Part shown: one piece after another, positions 1 to 6,029 of the stretch | Position numbering within the stretch: position 1 is the first letter of the stretch | How the letters are laid out: each line of letters opens with the position of its first letter | NCBI GenBank assembly: GCA_964416315.1 | Contig: CAYQDR010000180.1 | Span: 1 to 6,029, forward strand | Reading direction: 5' to 3' | Length of the DNA stretch: 6,029 nt | Source of the DNA: CAYQDR01 sp964416315 | GTDB taxonomy: Bacteria > Methylomirabilota > Methylomirabilia > Rokubacteriales > DASRDR01 | Notes under the pieces: generated by a model | Databases searched by the model: none | Told to the model about the DNA's origin: nothing | Seen by the model: only the letters and a program-made list of their open reading frames with translations | Position numbers and translations under genes: made by a program

Positions 1-71
1 AATCTACCTTCCGGTCCCTCAGATTCCATCATTTATTGTCTTACGAGCCCTTAGCAGGTTGCTGAACGATC

Positions 72-103
72 CAGGAGCGGGTCAGGCTGTCCACGCGCTC
101 CTG
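72..103. repeat. 8-bp perfect inverted repeat with nested direct repeat
   Basis: CAGGAGCG (72-79) is perfectly complemented by CGCTCCTG (96-103) across a 16-base loop. In addition, CTGAACGA occurs twice in direct orientation at 62-69 and 101-108, the second copy overlapping the right arm. The position, about 190 bases ahead of the hydantoinase A start, would suit a regulator-binding site or a leader hairpin. There is no T-run after it, so it does not look like a classical terminator of an upstream gene. An 8-bp match at this spacing in GC-rich DNA could also arise by chance. Confidence 0.3.
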
Positions 104-155
104 AACGAGGCGCTCCGAGGGCGCGCCGGCGCCGTACGAGACAGTGTATGACATG

Positions 156-161
156 AGGAGG
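156..161 (+). promoter_or_regulatory. Strong Shine-Dalgarno ahead of possible leader ORF
   Basis: AGGAGG lies five bases before an ATG at 167. It is the best ribosome-binding site in the first 300 bases and is far from the hydantoinase A start at 292, which has only a weak AGGCGG at 278-283. This suggests that ribosomes may load here and reach the hydantoinase gene by coupling. Confidence 0.4.
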
Positions 162-166
162 CGCCC

Positions 167-295
167 ATGGCGGGCACGCGAAGACTCCTCACCATCTCGC
201 GTGGTCCGACGCCCTCTGGCGACGCGCGACGGCATGGGCTATGCTGGCCGGGAGGTCGCCCGGGGGCAACTCTCACCAGGCGGACGCGCCCATGA
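167..295 (+). CDS. Possible 42-residue leader ORF coupled to hydantoinase A
   Basis: This short frame begins with ATG five bases after AGGAGG and encodes 42 residues, starting MAGTRRLLTISRG and ending TRRTRP. Its TGA stop (293-295) overlaps the ATG of hydantoinase A (292-294) in an ATGA arrangement, the classic layout for translational coupling. The predicted peptide is rich in Arg, Gly and Pro, has one Cys and one Trp, and has no recognisable domain, signal peptide or membrane segment. Such a composition is what random GC-rich DNA would give, so the peptide itself may have no function. The case for it rests only on the Shine-Dalgarno and the overlap. The alternative is that 167-291 is simply untranslated leader. 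Confidence 0.3.
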   Translation: MAGTRRLLTISRGPTPSGDARRHGLCWPGGRPGATLTRRTRP

Positions 296-2352
296 TCGAG
301 ATCGGGGTAGACATCGGAGGGACGTTCACCGACATCGTCGCGATTGCGGATCGCGGGCGGCTCACCTTCACGAAGGTGCCCTCCACGCCGAAGGACCTCC
401 TGGTCGGGATCCGGCACGCGCTCTCGCGCATCCTCGAGCTGACGGGGGCGCGGCCGGACGAGGTCGCCCGCTTCATCCACGGGACCACCCTCGCGACCAA
501 CGCCGTCGTCGAGCGGAAGGGCGCGGTGACGGCCCTCCTCACGACCGAGGGGTTCGAGGACGTCCTGGAGCTCGGGCGGCAGCGGCGCTCGGAGATGTAC
601 GACCTCGACATGGACGCGGACACGCCGGTCTTCCTGGCGCCCAGGCGGCGCCGCGTGGGGATCCCGGAGCGCGTGGACGCCCGGGGTGACGTGCTGGTGG
701 CGCTCGACGAGGCGGCCGTCCTCCGGGCGGTCGAGCGGCTCCGGGAGCACGAGGGGATCGAGGCCGTGGCGGTCTCGTACCTCTTCGCCTTCCTCAACCC
801 GGACCACGAGCGCCGGACGCGGGAGCTGATCGCGCGGCGTCATCCCGACCTGGCGGTCTCGCTCTCGAGCGAGGTGGACCCGACCTTCCGCGAGTACGAG
901 CGGGTCTGCGTGACCGCGTTCGACGCCTACCTGCGGCCGCTCTGCGCGCGCTATCTCGGCGGGCTCGACGGGATGCTCAAGGCGCAGGGGGTCACCGCGG
1001 AACCCCAGATCATGCACTCGCGGGGCGGGATCACCTCCGCGGGGACGGCGGCGGCCCGCCCGGTGACGCTGGTCCTCTCCGGGCCCGCCGCGGGGGTCGT
1101 GGGCGCCCTCTTCGCCGCCCGGGCGTCGGGGCACCAGGACATCATCTCCATCGACATCGGCGGGACCAGCTCCGACGTCGCCCTCGTCCAGGACGGGACG
1201 CCGCTCATCAGCCCGGCGGGGTCGATCGCGGGCTACCCGGTCCGGGTCCCGATGGTGGACGTGAACACGATCGGGGCGGGCGGCGGGAGCATCGCCTGGA
1301 TCGACGCCGCGGGGGGCCTGCGCGTCGGGCCGGAGAGCGCGGGCGCCGACCCCGGCCCGGCGTGCTACGGGCAGGGCGGGAGCCGGGCGACCGTGACCGA
1401 CGCGAGCGTGGTCCTCGGGTACCTGAACCCGGACTACTTCGCGGGCGGCACGCTGCGACTGGACCCCGCGCTCGCGCGCGAGGCCGTCGCCGGGGTTGCC
1501 CGGGCGCTCGGGATGGATCCCGTGGCCGCCGCGGCGGGCATCCACCGCGTCGTCAACGCGCGGATGGCCGACCAGATCCGGCTGGTGACGATCCAGCGGG
1601 GCTACGACCCGCGCGGGTTCGCGCTGGTCCTCCTCGGCGGCGCGGGGCCGGTGCACGGCGTCGCCCTGGCCGAGGAGCTCTCGATCGAGACGATCATCGT
1701 GCCGCAGGCGCCGGGCGTGCTCTCGGCCTTCGGCCTCCTGGTCGCGGCCATCGAGCACTCGCACGCGCGCACCGCGGTCCAGGACCTGCGGAGCCCCGAC
1801 TGCGCCGCGATCGGCCGCATCCTCGCCGAGCTGGACGCGCAGGGGCGCGAGAAGATGCGGGCCGAGCGCGTGCCGCTCGACGAGGTCGCGGTCGCGTTTT
1901 CCGCCGACATGCGGTACCTCGGCCAGGCGTACGAGCTGGAAGTGCCGCTGCCGCCCGAGGTGACGCCGGCGGCGATCCCCGGCATCGTGGCGGCGTTCCA
2001 CGCGGCGCACGAGCGTGTCTACAGCCATCACCGGCCGGGCGACCCCGTGGAGATCGTGAACCTGCGGGCCGTGCACCGTTATCCGCTCCCGCACCCCCGG
2101 CTCGCGCCGGACGGCGGGCCGGGGCGCGCTGGCTCGCTAGGCCTGTCGCCGGCCGCGCGGAAGGGGACGCGCCCGGTCTACTTCGACGGGGCCTGGGTCG
2201 AGACCGTGATCTACGAACGGGGGCGCCTGCCGGCCGGCGCGCGGGTCGCCGGCCCCGCGATCATCGAGCAGGCCGATACGACCACGGTCGTCCCGCCCGG
2301 GCACGCGGCCGTCCGCGATCCGGCCGGGAACCTCCTGGTCCGGAAGGGCTGA
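292..2352 (+). CDS. hyuA: ATP-dependent hydantoinase/oxoprolinase family, A subunit (HyuA)
   Basis: This is the ATP-hydrolysing subunit of a hydantoinase/5-oxoprolinase-type enzyme. In known relatives it phosphorylates a lactam or imide carbonyl (N-methylhydantoin, 5-oxoproline, caprolactam), or a ketone in the carboxylases, for processing with the B subunit. It should be cytoplasmic. The 686 residues match the usual length of about 680-700. The N-terminal domain opens with the actin-like phosphate motif GVDIGGTFTD (5-14), followed by HGTTLATN (63-70) and TTEGFEDVLELGRQR (84-98). The central domain shows SRGGITSAG (243-251), SGPAAGVVGA (263-272), the second phosphate motif SIDIGGTSSDV (286-296), the glycine-rich VDVNTIGAGGGSIAW (322-336), GPESAGADPGPACYG (346-360) and LLGGAGPVHG (447-456). 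The C-terminal domain has RYLGQAYELEV (541-551) and GPAIIEQADTTTVVPPG (654-670). I chose the ATG at 292 because the family motif starts a few residues later; an in-frame ATG at 241 would add 17 residues with no family likeness. A weak AGGCGG lies eight bases upstream. The true substrate is not determinable here. Confidence 0.93.
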   Translation: MIEIGVDIGGTFTDIVAIADRGRLTFTKVPSTPKDLLVGIRHALSRILELTGARPDEVARFIHGTTLATNAVVERKGAVTALLTTEGFEDVLELGRQRRSEMYDLDMDADTPVFLAPRRRRVGIPERVDARGDVLVALDEAAVLRAVERLREHEGIEAVAVSYLFAFLNPDHERRTRELIARRHPDLAVSLSSEVDPTFREYERVCVTAFDAYLRPLCARYLGGLDGMLKAQGVTAEPQIMHSRGGITSAGTAAARPVTLVLSGPAAGVVGALFAARASGHQDIISIDIGGTSSDVALVQDGTPLISPAGSIAGYPVRVPMVDVNTIGAGGGSIAWIDAAGGLRVGPESAGADPGPACYGQGGSRATVTDASVVLGYLNPDYFAGGTLRLDPALAREAVAGVARALGMDPVAAAAGIHRVVNARMADQIRLVTIQRGYDPRGFALVLLGGAGPVHGVALAEELSIETIIVPQAPGVLSAFGLLVAAIEHSHARTAVQDLRSPDCAAIGRILAELDAQGREKMRAERVPLDEVAVAFSADMRYLGQAYELEVPLPPEVTPAAIPGIVAAFHAAHERVYSHHRPGDPVEIVNLRAVHRYPLPHPRLAPDGGPGRAGSLGLSPAARKGTRPVYFDGAWVETVIYERGRLPAGARVAGPAIIEQADTTTVVPPGHAAVRDPAGNLLVRKG

Positions 2353-2353
2353 C

Positions 2354-4138
2354 ATGGCCTTCAGCGACCCCATCCTCCTGGAAGTCCTCCGGAACCGTCT
2401 CGACGCGATCGCCGACGAGATGGAGATCACCATGCTCCGGAGCGCGTACTCCCCCATCGTGAAGGAGGGGCTGGACGCCTCCTCGGCGCTCTTCGACGTC
2501 ACCGGCGAGACCATCGCGCAGGGCACGGGGATCCCCATCCACCTGGGCTCGCTCGTCTTCGCCGTGCGGAAGGTCCTCGAGGTGTTCCCGCCCGAGGGGA
2601 TGCGCGAGGGGGACGGGTTCCTCCTGAACGACCCCTACGACGGCGGCACCCATCTCCCCGACTGGGTGGTCGTCGTCCCGATCCTCGCCGACGGCCGCAC
2701 CGTCGCCCTGGCCACCACGATGTGCCACCACCAGGACGTGGGCGGCAAGACCCCGGGCAGCATCCCGACCGACGCCACCGAGATCTACCAGGAAGGCCTC
2801 ATCATCCCGCCGTGCCAGCTCCTGCGGCAGGGCGAGCCGGATCCGACGGTCATGGCGTTCATCCGCCGGAACGTCCGCATCCCCGACGTGGTCGTCGGCG
2901 ACCTGATGGCCCAGGTCGCCGCCGGGAACCTGGGCCGTGCGCGGATGCGGGAGCTCTGCCGGAAGCACGGCGTGGAGACGGTCCTGGCCGCGGTGGCGGA
3001 GCTCTTCACGCGCGCGGAGGTCATGACGCGCCGGCAGATCGCCGCGATCCCCGACGGCACCTACCGCTTCGCCGACGTGCTCGACAACGACGGGATCGAC
3101 CTGGACCGGCGGGTCGAGATCCGCGTGGCGGTCACCGTGCGCGGCTCGGACCTGACCTTCGACTTCACCGGGACGAGCCCGCAGGTGCGCGGCCCCTTCA
3201 ACTCGGTTCCCTCCTCGACGCTCTCGGCCGTGTACTACACGATCCGCGCGATCACCGACCCCGCGATCCCCAACAACGCCGGGTGCTTCCGGCCGGTCTC
3301 GGTGGTCCTGCCGACGGGGAGCCTCGTCAACCCGTCGCCGCCGGCTCCGGTGAGCGGCCGGACCGCCACCGTCAAGCGCATCGCCGACACGCTGCTCGGG
3401 GCGTTCGTCCGGGCCCTCCCGGACAAGATCCCGGCCGCGAACTCCGGTACGCTCCTCGTCATGGCCATCGGGGGCACGATGCCCGGGACCGGCCGCCCGT
3501 TCGTCGCGGCCGAGCTGGCTGCCGGCGGCATGGGCGCGCGGCCGCGGCGGGACGGCCTCGACGCCGTCGAGACGGACGTGACGAACTGCATGAACATCCC
3601 GGTCGAGGCGCTCGAGATGAACTTCCCCGTGCGGGTCCCCTACTGCCGGGCGCGCCGCGACTCCGGCGGGGCCGGTCGGTACCGCGGCGGCCTCGGGCTC
3701 GAGAAGGCCTTCCAGGCCCTCTCGACCGAGCTGACGGTCTCGCACCGCGGCGAGCGCTTCTATACGGTGCCGTGGGGGCTCTTCGGGGGCCGGCCCGCGG
3801 CGGGCGGCGAGGCGGTGGTGGAGCGCGCCGACGGCGCCCGCGCGCCGCTCCCGGGGAAGCAGATGGTCACGCTCCGCCCCGGCGACACGCTCCACGTGCG
3901 GCTGGCGGGCGGGGCAGGCTACGGGGACCCGCTCGAGCGGGAGGAGGAGCGGGTCCTCGAGGACGTCCTGGACGGCAAGGTCTCCCGGGAGGCCGCCGCG
4001 GAGGCGTACGGCGTCGTGCTGGCGGCGAGCGGCCGCGAGGTGGACGCGATGGCGACCAAGGCGCGGCGCGAGGCGCTCCGCGCCGCCTGGGGGCCGGTCA
4101 CGTGGACCTATGACCGCGGCGCCCTGGGCCGCCAGTAG
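2354..4138 (+). CDS. hyuB: ATP-dependent hydantoinase/oxoprolinase family, B subunit (HyuB)
   Basis: This is the partner subunit of the preceding gene; together they form the ATP-dependent ring-opening (or carboxylating) enzyme. The 594 residues are somewhat longer than a minimal HyuB but within the family range. Visible family motifs are the N-terminal block DEMEITMLRSAYSPIVKEGLD (21-41), NDPYDGGTHLPD (92-103), CHHQDVGGKTPGS (124-136), FDFTGTSPQVRGPFNS (269-284), RDSGGAGRYRGGLG (435-448) and GGAGYGDP (519-526). Asp41, His100, Asp103 and His125 or His126 match, from memory of caprolactamase B-type structures, a bound divalent metal site, so the active site appears intact. The gene starts one base after the A stop, with GGAAGGG (2342-2348) inside the A gene as ribosome-binding site, so the subunits are almost certainly translationally coupled. 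No small third (gamma) subunit gene of the acetone carboxylase kind follows. That favours a two-subunit amidohydrolase over a carboxylase, but does not prove it. Confidence 0.93.
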   Translation: MAFSDPILLEVLRNRLDAIADEMEITMLRSAYSPIVKEGLDASSALFDVTGETIAQGTGIPIHLGSLVFAVRKVLEVFPPEGMREGDGFLLNDPYDGGTHLPDWVVVVPILADGRTVALATTMCHHQDVGGKTPGSIPTDATEIYQEGLIIPPCQLLRQGEPDPTVMAFIRRNVRIPDVVVGDLMAQVAAGNLGRARMRELCRKHGVETVLAAVAELFTRAEVMTRRQIAAIPDGTYRFADVLDNDGIDLDRRVEIRVAVTVRGSDLTFDFTGTSPQVRGPFNSVPSSTLSAVYYTIRAITDPAIPNNAGCFRPVSVVLPTGSLVNPSPPAPVSGRTATVKRIADTLLGAFVRALPDKIPAANSGTLLVMAIGGTMPGTGRPFVAAELAAGGMGARPRRDGLDAVETDVTNCMNIPVEALEMNFPVRVPYCRARRDSGGAGRYRGGLGLEKAFQALSTELTVSHRGERFYTVPWGLFGGRPAAGGEAVVERADGARAPLPGKQMVTLRPGDTLHVRLAGGAGYGDPLEREEERVLEDVLDGKVSREAAAEAYGVVLAASGREVDAMATKARREALRAAWGPVTWTYDRGALGRQ

Positions 4139-4155
4139 ACGAAACCCGAGATGCG

Positions 4156-4163
4156 AGGAGGAG
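4156..4163 (+). promoter_or_regulatory. Shine-Dalgarno deciding the binding-protein start
   Basis: AGGAGGAG ends five bases before the ATG at 4169; its AGGAGG core leaves seven. The in-frame ATG at 4151 precedes this motif, so it cannot use it and is rejected as the start. Starting at 4169 also gives a normal signal peptide. Confidence 0.85.
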
Positions 4164-4168
4164 TGACC

Positions 4169-5773
4169 ATGAGACACGCGCGTGCCACAAGAGTCGGTTC
4201 CTCGGTGGGGCGGCAGTGGGGGCTGGGCAGCGCGACGGTCGCAGGATTGGCCGTGCTCGCCCTGCTCCTGGCCGTCCAGCCCGCGACCGCGGCGCAGCGA
4301 TTCGTGTTCGCCAACGAGAGCACATACGACACGCTCGACCCCCACGTGGTCTGGGACGTGGGCCGCGTGGCGGTCCGGCTGAACCTCTACGACGGGCTCT
4401 ACCGGTGGCTGGACAACCCGCCCAAGCTCCAGCCCTGGCTCGCCGAGAGCCACACGGTCTCCCCGGACGGGCTCCGGTACACCTTCAAGCTCCGCCGGGG
4501 CGCCAAGTTCCACGACGGCGCCGAGGTCACGGCGGAGGACGTGCGGTACAGCATGGAGCGCATCCTCGCCCTGAAGAAGGGCGCTGCCTCGTTCCTGTCC
4601 ACCATGATCGAGCCGGGGAAGACGCGCGCGGTCGATCGCCAGACGGTCGAGTTCACCCTGAAGAAGCCCACGGCGATCTTCCTGTCCGTCGTCTCGGAGA
4701 TCCACGTGGTGAACTCGGCGCTCGTGAAGAAGCACGAGAAGGATGGGGACTGGGGGGGCGCCTGGCTGGCCAGCAACGAGGCGGGCTCCGGGTCCTACAT
4801 GCTGACGCGCTTCGACCCGGCGGTCGGGTTCGTCGCCCGGCGCTTCAAGGACCACTTCCTCGGCTGGGGCGACCGGTACCTCGAGGAGATCGAGTTCCAG
4901 CACGTCAAGGAGGACAGCACGCGCATCCTGGGCATGATCAAGGGGGACTTCCACGGTACCGGCGGCTACCTGCCCCTGGACCAGGTCAAGCGGCTCAGGG
5001 ACGCGCCGAACGTCCGGGTCATCGAGCAGGAGTCGATGCGCATCAAGCTGTTCCAGCTGAACAACCAGCGCCCCCCGCTCACCGACCTGCACGTCCGGCG
5101 CGCCATCAACTACGCCTTCGACTACGACGGGTTCAACAAGGAGATCCTGGGCGGGTCGGTGGAGCGGAACCCCGTGCCCATCCCGAACAACATGTGGGGC
5201 GTCCCCAAGGACGTGAAGGGCTACACCTACGACCTCGAGAAGGCGAAGCAGGAGCTCGCGCAGGCCAGGGTCAAGGTGGACCGCCCGCTGACGATCGGGT
5301 ACCTGACGGCCTTCACGCAGACCGAGCAGGCGGGCACCCTCCTGCAGGCCGGCCTGCGCAAGATCGGGATCGAGTCGAAGCTCGTCGGCGAGCTCTGGCC
5401 GGTGATGGTGGACAAGATGAAGAAGCCCGAGACCTCGCCGGACATCGTGATCTACTGGATCAGCACGTACTACCCGGACCCGCACAACTGGGTCGGCGAG
5501 ATGTTCCACTCCGGGCAGTGGGGCACCTTCAAGGCGTCGAGCTTCTACAAGAACCCCAAGGTGGACGAGCTGCTGGACCTCGCCCAGCGCTCGACCGACC
5601 AGAAGGTGCGGGAAAAGGCCTACCAGGACGCCACCCGCATCGTGGTGGAGGAGGCCGCCGGGGTGTGGGTCTACAACACCAAGTGGTTCGGGCCCTACGC
5701 GAAGAGCGTCGAGGGGATCCGCTTCAGCCCCGTCGGCAACGGGCAGGAGATGCGCTGGGCCTACTTCAAGTGA
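4169..5773 (+). CDS. ABC transporter family 5 substrate-binding protein (dipeptide/oligopeptide class)
   Basis: This is a 534-residue periplasmic (or surface) solute-binding protein of the SBP_bac_5 family, which delivers peptides, nickel chelates or other small solutes to an ABC permease. The N-terminus has a basic region (several Arg up to 15), a hydrophobic stretch at about 22-36 and an ATA/A-type signal peptidase I site near 39-42. There is no lipobox Cys and no twin-arginine motif, so it is probably Sec-exported and soluble. Family marks are YDTLDPH (53-59), the signature block YTFKLRRGAKFHDGAEVTAEDV (104-125), AGSGSYMLTRF (205-215), the LFQLNNQRPPLTDLHVRRAINYAFD segment (294-318) and the late STYYPDPHNW block (432-441). 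The length is typical. It lies 30 bases after the B subunit with its own strong ribosome-binding site, and so is very likely in the same operon. No permease or ATPase gene follows; a hairpin comes directly after the stop. Ligand specificity cannot be read; the context suggests the substrate of the hydantoinase-type enzyme or a precursor of it. Confidence 0.92.
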   Translation: MRHARATRVGSSVGRQWGLGSATVAGLAVLALLLAVQPATAAQRFVFANESTYDTLDPHVVWDVGRVAVRLNLYDGLYRWLDNPPKLQPWLAESHTVSPDGLRYTFKLRRGAKFHDGAEVTAEDVRYSMERILALKKGAASFLSTMIEPGKTRAVDRQTVEFTLKKPTAIFLSVVSEIHVVNSALVKKHEKDGDWGGAWLASNEAGSGSYMLTRFDPAVGFVARRFKDHFLGWGDRYLEEIEFQHVKEDSTRILGMIKGDFHGTGGYLPLDQVKRLRDAPNVRVIEQESMRIKLFQLNNQRPPLTDLHVRRAINYAFDYDGFNKEILGGSVERNPVPIPNNMWGVPKDVKGYTYDLEKAKQELAQARVKVDRPLTIGYLTAFTQTEQAGTLLQAGLRKIGIESKLVGELWPVMVDKMKKPETSPDIVIYWISTYYPDPHNWVGEMFHSGQWGTFKASSFYKNPKVDELLDLAQRSTDQKVREKAYQDATRIVVEEAAGVWVYNTKWFGPYAKSVEGIRFSPVGNGQEMRWAYFK

Positions 5774-5779
5774 GTTTAC

Positions 5780-5807
5780 CCGGAGGGGGGCTCCGCCCCC
5801 CTTCCGG
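5780..5807 (+). terminator. GC-rich hairpin after the binding-protein gene
   Basis: CCGGAGGGGGGC (5780-5791) pairs with GCCCCCCTTCCGG (5795-5807), leaving a TCC loop and a single bulged T, so the stem has 12 base pairs. It starts six bases after the stop codon of the binding protein, which suits a transcription terminator or a 3'-end stabilising structure. The downstream sequence ATACCTCTTCG lacks a T-run, so it is not a textbook intrinsic terminator; a weak, Rho-assisted or repeat-element role is possible. Confidence 0.55.
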
Positions 5808-5828
5808 ATACCTCTTCGAAATCCTGAT

Positions 5829-5845
5829 ATACCGATTTTCGGTAT
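5829..5845. promoter_or_regulatory. Palindromic operator candidate upstream of the reductase gene
   Basis: ATACCGA (5829-5835) and TCGGTAT (5839-5845) form a perfect 7-bp inverted repeat around TTT. It sits in an AT-rich island (about 5815-5845, 11 G/C in 31 bases) within otherwise GC-rich DNA, and 45 bases before the reductase ATG. This is the expected position and form of a dimeric regulator's operator or a promoter-associated site. No good -35/-10 pair could be assigned. It could instead form a small hairpin that belongs with the 3' end of the preceding operon. Confidence 0.35.
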
Positions 5846-5890
5846 GGCGTCGGAGTTGAACGCCTTCATGCGCGGCTGAGCGGACCGGGT

Positions 5891-6029
5891 ATGCAAGCTC
5901 AGCAGCGTGCGCCTGTTCCCGATTTCCTCTACGGCACCGCCTGGAAGGAAGACCGAACTCAGGCCCTCACCGAACTCGCGCTCCGGATGGGCTTCCGGGG
6001 CATCGACACCGCCAACCAGCGGCGGCACT
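5891..6029 (+). CDS. Aldo/keto reductase family protein, N-terminal fragment (cut by window end)
   Basis: The frame from the ATG at 5891 stays open to the window end, giving 46 complete codons. The peptide reads PDFLYGTAWKEDRTQALTELA and then LRMGFRGIDTANQRRH. FLYGTAW at 12-18 fits the first strand of the aldo/keto reductase barrel. GFRGIDTA at 34-41 fits the conserved block in which Asp39 would be the catalytic aspartate; the catalytic Tyr, Lys and His would lie beyond the window. Such enzymes reduce carbonyls with NADPH in the cytoplasm. The start is moderately sure: it is the only ATG in this frame after the stop at 5825, and only a weak GAGCGGA (5878-5884) precedes it. The hairpin and the AT-rich gap suggest a transcription unit separate from the hydantoinase operon. 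With so little sequence, the subfamily and substrate stay open. Confidence 0.75.
   Translation, partial: MQAQQRAPVPDFLYGTAWKEDRTQALTELALRMGFRGIDTANQRRH

Larger units (their letters stand above)
1..166. other. Upstream non-coding region before the hydantoinase operon
   Basis: No gene is supported here on either strand. The first 60 bases are clearly poorer in G+C (27 of 60) than the genes that follow, which fits an intergenic or control region. I found no convincing -35/-10 pair. A TTGTCT at 36-41 has only TTGCTG at the right distance downstream, which is not a credible -10 box. The region contains an inverted repeat and a short direct repeat (listed separately) and ends in a strong Shine-Dalgarno at 156-161. 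The promoter of the operon most likely lies here or just upstream of the window; that is inference. Confidence 0.5.

Noticed and set aside
38..70. Possible insertion-sequence end near the start of the window
   Set aside because: The sequence vaguely recalls transposon-end or transposase 3' sequences, but no terminal inverted repeat pair, target duplication or transposase frame is present, so nothing supports it.
41..154. A 37-residue minus-strand frame (MSYTVSYGAGAPSERLVQ...) in the leader region, with a 64-residue form starting at 235
   Set aside because: There is no Shine-Dalgarno ahead of the start on that strand (the bases there are pyrimidine-rich because the plus strand carries AGGAGG), and I recognise no family. 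It remains the least implausible of the rejected frames because its composition is more protein-like than the other shadows.
241..291. Upstream ATG at 241 as the hydantoinase A start
   Set aside because: It would add 17 residues not seen in the family and has no ribosome-binding site; the ATG at 292 directly precedes the conserved N-terminal motif.
82..2094. A minus-strand open frame of 670 codons opposite hydantoinase A
   Set aside because: It has the same cause: it is codon-aligned with the A gene and the frame is limited near a CTA leucine codon at 2137-2139. The product is Arg/Asp/Pro-rich with no recognisable motif.
5844..5879. An 11-codon frame (MASELNAFMRG) between the hairpin and the reductase
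   Set aside because: It is too short, has no ribosome-binding site, is not in frame with the reductase, and begins inside the palindrome.
2261..6028. A minus-strand open frame of 1255 codons running opposite hydantoinase B, the binding protein and the reductase start
   Set aside because: It is codon-aligned with the plus-strand genes, which all three share one reading register (2354, 4169 and 5891 are equal modulo 3). Its stops would need TTA, CTA or TCA codons on the plus strand, which GC-rich genes avoid. The product is low-complexity Arg/Asp/Val/Leu-rich, and the plus-strand proteins have clear family motifs.

Overview
The window is very GC-rich, and third codon positions in every gene are almost all G or C. 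This suggests a high-GC environmental bacterium, such as a soil or subsurface lineage of the Rokubacteria/Methylomirabilota, Deltaproteobacteria or Alphaproteobacteria type. The assignment rests on composition and general gene style only and is weak. No tRNA, rRNA, CRISPR array or recognisable mobile element was seen.

Layout: positions 1-291 are a leader region, less GC-rich at its far end. It holds an inverted repeat (72-103) and a possible 42-residue leader ORF (167-295) with a strong Shine-Dalgarno. That ORF's stop overlaps the next start as ATGA. Three plus-strand genes follow in a tight operon: an ATP-dependent hydantoinase/oxoprolinase A subunit (292-2352), its B subunit (2354-4138, 1 base after the A stop), and a secreted family 5 solute-binding protein (4169-5773, 30 bases further on). 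A GC-rich hairpin (5780-5807) follows the last stop. A locally AT-rich stretch then carries a perfect 7-bp inverted repeat (5829-5845). The window ends inside the first codons of a probable aldo/keto reductase (5891 to the end).

How the genes fit together: HyuA-type proteins hydrolyse ATP and, with their HyuB partner, open lactam or imide rings (5-oxoproline, N-methylhydantoin, caprolactam) or, in relatives, carboxylate ketones. A co-transcribed periplasmic binding protein of the dipeptide/oligopeptide class suggests uptake of the small amide or peptide-like compound the enzyme acts on. The exact substrate cannot be read from the sequence. No permease or ATPase gene for the transporter lies in the window, so the binding protein either uses components encoded elsewhere or is an orphan. 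The reductase after the hairpin is probably a separate transcription unit.

The core genes belong to well-known families. The less ordinary points are the possible coupled leader ORF, the palindrome before the reductase, and the binding protein without an adjacent membrane component. I found no convincing evidence of a wholly new system.
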